Positions 58,497 through 64,000 of a stretch of DNA of 64,000 nucleotides are shown in pieces (positions within the stretch are counted from its first letter, which is position 1; the number at the start of each line of letters is the position of its first letter). Made by a program: the position numbers and the translations under genes. The DNA comes from Sinonovacula constricta (lineage: Eukaryota > Mollusca > Bivalvia > Cardiida > Solecurtidae), in contig CM017565.1 of assembly GCA_007844125.1 (NCBI GenBank), positions 13,072,618 to 13,136,617 of the forward strand. Direction: 5' to 3'. Under the pieces are notes generated by a model, which was given only the letters and a program-made list of their open reading frames with translations, searched no databases and was not told the origin of the DNA.

Positions 58497-61459
58497 AGAT
58501 TGTAAGAAAACTACTGAAGTAATAAATCACACAACAAAGAAATGTTCAAACAATTATAAGTTGGAGGTAATTAGGAATTGCAGAGATAAATATTAAAGCT
58601 ACAAATCATGCCTGCATACAAGACATGCTTAGACTAAAGATAAAAGCAACACTGACAACATTTTCAAACACTTGAAATTGAACAGAGACTGAAAACATTA
58701 ATTTATGAACAAATTTAATGAGCATAAAAGCAAAACAACAATCTTAGATCATTTGGACCAATTTACTGCTTTACATACAATAACGACTTTTGACAAGTTA
58801 ATTTTGTTAAGTTATAGGCCTTTTTTAATACCCTTTGTAGTAATACTGAAATCTTGTGATGTAGCAGGAATGAACAAACCCTGCATAAATGAAAGCATTC
58901 TGTCGGATTAAAGATAAAAAGAAATCCTGACCTTTCAAAAAAAAAAAAAATCAATAAAGCATGAGAATGATATAAAACCTTGTTGGGGAGAGTTCAAGAT
59001 AAATACTTTTAATGAATAAATATACAAATACTTAAGATTGAAATGGTGATAAAACTGTCTTTTACATAAAAACAGTTTAAAATAAATAACAGAATAATCA
59101 GAAATAATTGGATATGAATAGTACTATAGATGAGTTAGAACTAGAATATAAAGGGAGAAAGATAGTTTGTCTTTCCAACATTTGCCCATGCTTGTTTTCC
59201 TGCTACTGTATCAAAAGGTGAAGGAGGTCTACACACACACTACAGGCATACAGATTTATCAATGGAGTTGAACAGTGAGTATAAAACCATAAAAGTGCAA
59301 ACATATGTAAACATTTTACCCTGACAATATCTATACCTTTACGACCCTGCCTCTGGCTAACCTACATTTCAGGACAAAGTAGGCGACAAATCAAATATGG
59401 TCAATGAGACACTAACCTTAACTTATAACTACAACTGCTTTACAGTATTTTTAAACATAAACCCCCTTCCAAAATAACAAGATCCCTTTGTCAAAATTAT
59501 TTTGCAGAAGGAATATCATAAACCGATGTGCATTAAAAGAATTGGAAAAAAAGGGGTGAAAATAGAAGGTTGGTTGTTTTTTGAGCATATAGAAATTTTA
59601 TAGACATTTTTGGTAACATTTTTTATGCAAAACATGAAATAGTGGCACAGTGGATACTGGCACAAAAAACTAACACTTATAATGTCAACTGAAACAAATG
59701 AACTGTAGATAAGCAACAGAACATCAGAAGTCAGGCTACATAATAATTGCTACTGTTAGTAGTGAGAAGATCATTATTTTCTGTACACTGTAACCATTTA
59801 TAATCTACATTATATAGTGGCTTGTGTAAGCCACATGTCAATTATCATAAAAATAAAATGTTTATCCTGTTTTGAATACTATGTACGACATTTTCCTCAT
59901 ATACAAAATTAAAATTTAAGGCAGACTAAGTCAATTATAATGCATGCATTAAGTGGCACGCACAAGTGGCTTGATGTAAAATTTCTATATTCCAAGCATT
60001 TAAGTTAACATGCGTTAACATTGGTAAAAATGGGTTAACACTTGAATAGCATAAAATGCTCCTCATTATGTTCCTGAAGTATTTACTACATGTTACTGTA
60101 TAAGTACACAATTTGACATGCTTATATAATAACTTGGAACTGATGTTTTTCTTAAGAATTAGTAAGAATTATTACATTTAAATCTTACATATAATTGATA
60201 ACCTAAGGATAACAAGGCAAGAGAGATGTATGTACACTATAATATTGAAGGCTGAATGTATATCTAAGTTCATCATGTATACACAATATCAAAGACCAAT
60301 AAACAATCTCCTCATCAGAGCTAACCAGCCCTTCAGATCACAGTAACCAATGCCACCAGAAAGGAAAAAAGTCGATGGACTAGATGAACAAAAATTTGAA
60401 CAAAATTTAATTATTATGATATATTTAAAAACAGTATACAATTGTAGTTTTATTTTAATGATAAAGTCTCACATGTTTTAATATTAAAAAAATGTTTTGA
60501 TTTTTTATTACATTTAAATCATACTTAACATTTTTATTGATATACAGAAACATGACCTCCACTATGGCCATGTGCTTCTCAAGATGGCAATGGTTACTGT
60601 AACACAGCAAAACAAGCAGTGTGAGGAGTGTGACATATGAGTGGAAAAATGCAGCAGTACATTGCAATAGCCACAAACAATGTTAAATTAAGATATAAAT
60701 AAATTTAACTGACAGAAATCACAAACAGATAGGAACTGGGGTATTGGGTTGAGCAGGAATGAATTCTTGACCAAGCCCAAAATAAATATTAACGTGGTAA
60801 ATGTATAATTATTGTGCCATGATATGTCTGGTAACAAGGTATGGTTGGAGGTGGGGGGAGAAATGCACTGAGCTTCACAGCTGAGCATGATATTCTTGGC
60901 CAAGTTAGTTTATTCATCTGCAATACAAAATCTTAGTTACTTGATGAAAACTAAATGCAACAGTAACACGGCCTTGCTAGAGACTGTAGCAGTAAAGTAG
61001 TGCAGATCCTGCAGAAGCTGCTTCATCTGGATCTATTTGCCTATGCCTCATCAGTTCATGCTAAAAGGTTATGAGTTAAGAAAGAGACTTTGCCAGAGCT
61101 CAAACTTAGGCTACATTGAATGGGTCAGCCAATACCATCTGGCATGGTTTCCATTTGTATTATCCTTAAAATTGAGCTCTTCTTGTCAGCAATAATAAGC
61201 AAACAAGCTAAGGCACTCTAGATATGATTAATAAAAAATGTAACACACAAACATTCTTGATGTTTGGGTCCATTGAGTAAAATTGCCACTCAAAGGTTCT
61301 TTTTGTAAAATATTGATAGTGATATTGTCTGTCAATGTTTGTCAATACTATTGAATTGCTTCAGTTGTTATTATTTTTATCACAAGTTTATCACAGAAAA
61401 CTCTGGATTGGCATCACCCTTCCAGCAGACATGTTGCATAACCTAACCGTGACTGACCC
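58497..61459. other. AT-rich DNA, probably including the 3' UTR of the minus-strand acidic gene
   Basis: No recognisable exon. TTTATT at 60909-60914 (AATAAA on the minus strand) could be the poly(A) signal of the gene ending at 61460. Confidence 0.35.
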
Positions 61460-61930
61460 TCACTTGTTGTCATGGCGACCAGCATCATCAACCGACTCCT
61501 TGTCAATGTAGTCCTCCCCTCTCACCTCAGTCCTGTCTTTATCACTCTCTGTGTTATGAACACTTTTATTCTCCTCCACATCTCTTACATCTTTCTCCTT
61601 CTCCATATCTGTCAATGTATCATCACCATCACCACTAACACCTCCCGCAGCATCAATGTCACCATTCACATCAGTTTCTGCTCCTGCTGTCACCTCCTTC
61701 TGCTCCTTCTCCTCACCATCCTCTCCTGCAGTCTCAGCTGTCTTGGTCTGCTCAGCCTCCTTGAACTCCTCAGTTTTGTCTCCATTATGCAATGAGTTGT
61801 TGTTTGTGATACCATCCCCTCCAGTGGACCCTTTCTCAGAGCCATGCTCCCCTGTCCATCCCTCTATAGGACTCTTACACACTGCCTGAGGCTTTGGGGT
61901 CAATATCTTCTGACTCACAATCACCTTTGG
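61460..61930 (-). CDS. Last coding exon of an unidentified gene with acidic, disordered C-terminus
   Basis: On the minus strand the acceptor TCTTTTAG (ending at 61931) is followed by PKVIVSQKILTPKPQAVCKS, then about 135 residues rich in Glu, Asp, Lys, Gly and Thr to a TGA at 61460-61462. The composition predicts a disordered acidic tail without globular domain. An upstream 51-bp exon at 62527-62577 joins in frame. I do not recognise the family. The gene starts outside the window. Confidence 0.65.
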   Translation of the reverse strand, partial: PKVIVSQKILTPKPQAVCKSPIEGWTGEHGSEKGSTGGDGITNNNSLHNGDKTEEFKEAEQTKTAETAGEDGEEKEQKEVTAGAETDVNGDIDAAGGVSGDGDDTLTDMEKEKDVRDVEENKSVHNTESDKDRTEVRGEDYIDKESVDDAGRHDNK

Positions 61931-62526
61931 CTAAAAGATAAACAGGATAATAATTAAATTTGGTTTTTGAATTTAAACATATATAAGTTTTAATAGCACA
62001 ACTGTAGTATAATGGACTGTTTAAACTAATGTTGGTGACCACAATGGAATATTTAGGGAGAACTACTGATGCATGACCTCCACATATAAATGTTTTAGCA
62101 CCCATTGGGACCTTAAACCTGGAGATGTTGGTATACGGGTGACTATTTGGACATTTAGGCCTTTCAATTTAACAGTGCTCAATGAGACCTAAGCAATATG
62201 TCATTATTCATATGATCATCAAACTTGTTAAGATATACTTCCAGCAAAAAGTAAAATCAGTGAGGAAAACAGTGTGGATATTTTGACATCAGCTGGAAAT
62301 TTGCATTGAGTTGTAATTTGTGCAAAAGAAAAAGTGCAACATATGGCGGTTTGTATTTGCTGTCTAAACTTTTGTAATTCAGTATATGTATAAAGACACT
62401 AAATTGCTGCCAAACTACATGGTTTCATGTCTAAGCCTCTATTAAAACTTAGGTCAAGTTGGAGACCTCGATGTCTACAAACTTGATCAAGAGGTTCTGG
62501 AGTATATGGACAGTGATTGGACTTAC

Positions 62527-62577
62527 ATCTTTTGTCTCTAAGGTATCAGCCTCAGATTTCTGGTCATTGTCAACACC
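62527..62577 (-). CDS. Internal 51-bp exon of the same minus-strand gene
   Basis: Minus strand: CATTCCAG, then 17 codons GVDNDQKSEADTLETKD, then GTAAGT. The exon is phase 0 and acidic like the next exon. Consensus splice sites and matching composition support it. The next exon to the 5' side was not found before the window end. Confidence 0.65.
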
Positions 62578-64000
62578 CTGGAATGTACAACAGTCAATAG
62601 TGTGATCCCATGGTGCAATTATCATACACGAGCTTGATAAAAAATTATAACAAGTTAATGTTGCATGTCTTAATGTCTTTGTCTTGTCCATAAGTTCAAG
62701 TACCTCTTAAAAAAGTAATACTGTTTACATTTGTTGTTATTAAAATTAACCTAACAATAGGACTTATTTAGCTGTAGTCAAAGTATTGTATAATCAATCA
62801 CAGCAGTACAATTTAGTGTTTTAATTGTACGAATGGGAAAAGGGGGATCTTGAGAAGTATTTTTACTAGGGAATTCAAGAGGGACTGTGCATGCCTTTGA
62901 AAATTAATGGGAGGAATGTATGGTTTGTAAATAACTCAAGAAGCATTTGTCCACCATGGAAAGTCTTTGCTTATGCTTAAATGTGCAGAAGGGATTTTTT
63001 TCAGGGAAGGAATTTTGTCCCTTCTCCCCACCCACCCCCACACAGGCAGAGCATGTTAATGACTATTAATACATGCAATTCTCTTTGAAAAAATGTCAAT
63101 TTAAGACAAAGCTACAACATGCAAGTCAAAAAAGAACATGACTGGAAAAATACACATCCATTACACAAATACTATTTTGGTACACTTCATTTTCATTACA
63201 TCTATGTATAGTTACGGAAATACATGTATGAAAAAAAATAATGTCAGGTTGTAATTTCAATGTTCACCGATGTCTAATTTACATTAAATTATAAAAGAAA
63301 CCAGTAGACAGGTACTGTTTATCTAGACAGGCAGAGTAAGTGGTAGGTAAATATTGAATCCTGTACACCATGGCTTGTATTACAGAAAGTCAACACTTGA
63401 AGCTTCAAATGAATGTCAAGGCATGAGAACTAGATAGAAAATAAATCAGGTCTTACAATCACAAATGTCAATGAATATTCTACCAAGTATATTGGTTTAA
63501 GCTAAATATATATAGGCTTCTGCCACAACATCAAGTCTAAAAATACAATGTGCTGTGCTGTGTCATTTAGGATTCTCCCTGTCATGTAATGTTCTTTGGT
63601 TCAAGGAGCATTAAATGCATTTTCTCAAAACTACTGTTTACAACATATGCAATAATTAAAAACATGTAAAAGTATATTTTTCATAGCTGAGCAATAACAT
63701 TTGTAAAGAACAAAGTTGTTGAATGAAGAATATATACACAAATTCTACCAAGATTTAGGTCACAACATGGTAAAGCACTGTTGATTGCACTGCTGTTTCA
63801 TCAAACTACACTACATCTGTTATCTTAGTAGAAGGTTATGATATTGATGAAGAACCAAAGCTTAACAGCAGTTGCACGTAAGATAAGTATGGTAAGACTT
63901 TTGATTTATTTCTATCACACTTAAAACCTTCCATATATAAACAATTTGTTTTGCTAAGTATTGTCTTCATGCTGTCTTGACATAAATTCAAACCCTTTTT
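62578..64000. other. Intron sequence of the minus-strand acidic gene (presumed)
   Basis: No further exon with good splice sites was recognised on the minus strand. A possible donor at about 63455 has stops in all frames before it. The stretch is AT-rich. Confidence 0.35.

Noticed and set aside
57441..58505. 354-codon ORF of heptads MSI(A/V)S(H/N)I
   Set aside because: The frame follows from a 21-bp unit; no unique flanking coding sequence, no splice context and no promoter seen.
61472..61889. Plus-strand ORFs of 77-107 codons
   Set aside because: Antisense shadow of the acidic minus-strand exon.

Overview
The window is animal nuclear DNA, AT-rich, with long spliceosomal introns, GT-AG junctions, AATAAA poly(A) signals, many microsatellites and several kinds of transposon. 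The genes, the LINE tails ending in TTCTG and a common style of dispersed repeat (11.2-12.0 kb) best fit a lophotrochozoan, most likely a bivalve mollusc. That assignment is inference: no species-diagnostic sequence was searched.

Layout. 1-6 kb: a decayed LINE, a minisatellite of about 41 bp (1.37-1.84 kb), a 2.1 kb satellite of 40 bp units (3.18-5.31 kb) and a degenerate G-rich repeat. 7.26-8.59 kb: an intact single-exon ankyrin-SOCS box (ASB-type) gene on the minus strand. 8.6-27 kb: about 18 kb without a recognisable gene, holding microsatellites, a 5'-truncated LINE, an element with long inverted repeats (18.1-19.5 kb) and an isolated promoter-like block with a perfect NRF1-type palindrome. 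27.65-39.0 kb: a complete eight-exon CHMP1 (ESCRT-III) gene whose introns carry a piggyBac-type MITE, a hAT-like element and a zinc-finger transposon relic. 41.4-46.3 kb: MRPS17 (minus, N-terminal half not found) and UQCC2 (plus), apparently head-to-head around 44.65-44.93 kb, with a hAT-like and a Mutator-like element in the MRPS17 intron. 47.16-49.67 kb: a second Mutator-like element carrying LINE pieces. 50.55-52.73 kb: a three-exon SLC10-family transporter. 57.43-58.50 kb: a satellite of 51 exact 21-bp units, open in frame. 61.46-62.58 kb: the last two exons of a minus-strand gene with a long acidic tail that runs off the right edge.

The genes are ordinary single-copy host genes and do not form an operon. 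The one functional pairing is MRPS17-UQCC2: both proteins act in mitochondria, the two first exons appear to face each other, and an ERR-type nuclear-receptor site (TGACCTTGA) lies between them. The most unusual structure is a set of three non-autonomous transposons whose terminal inverted repeats are built from short CpG-containing direct repeats. Two have perfect 9-bp target-site duplications, as Mutator-like elements do.
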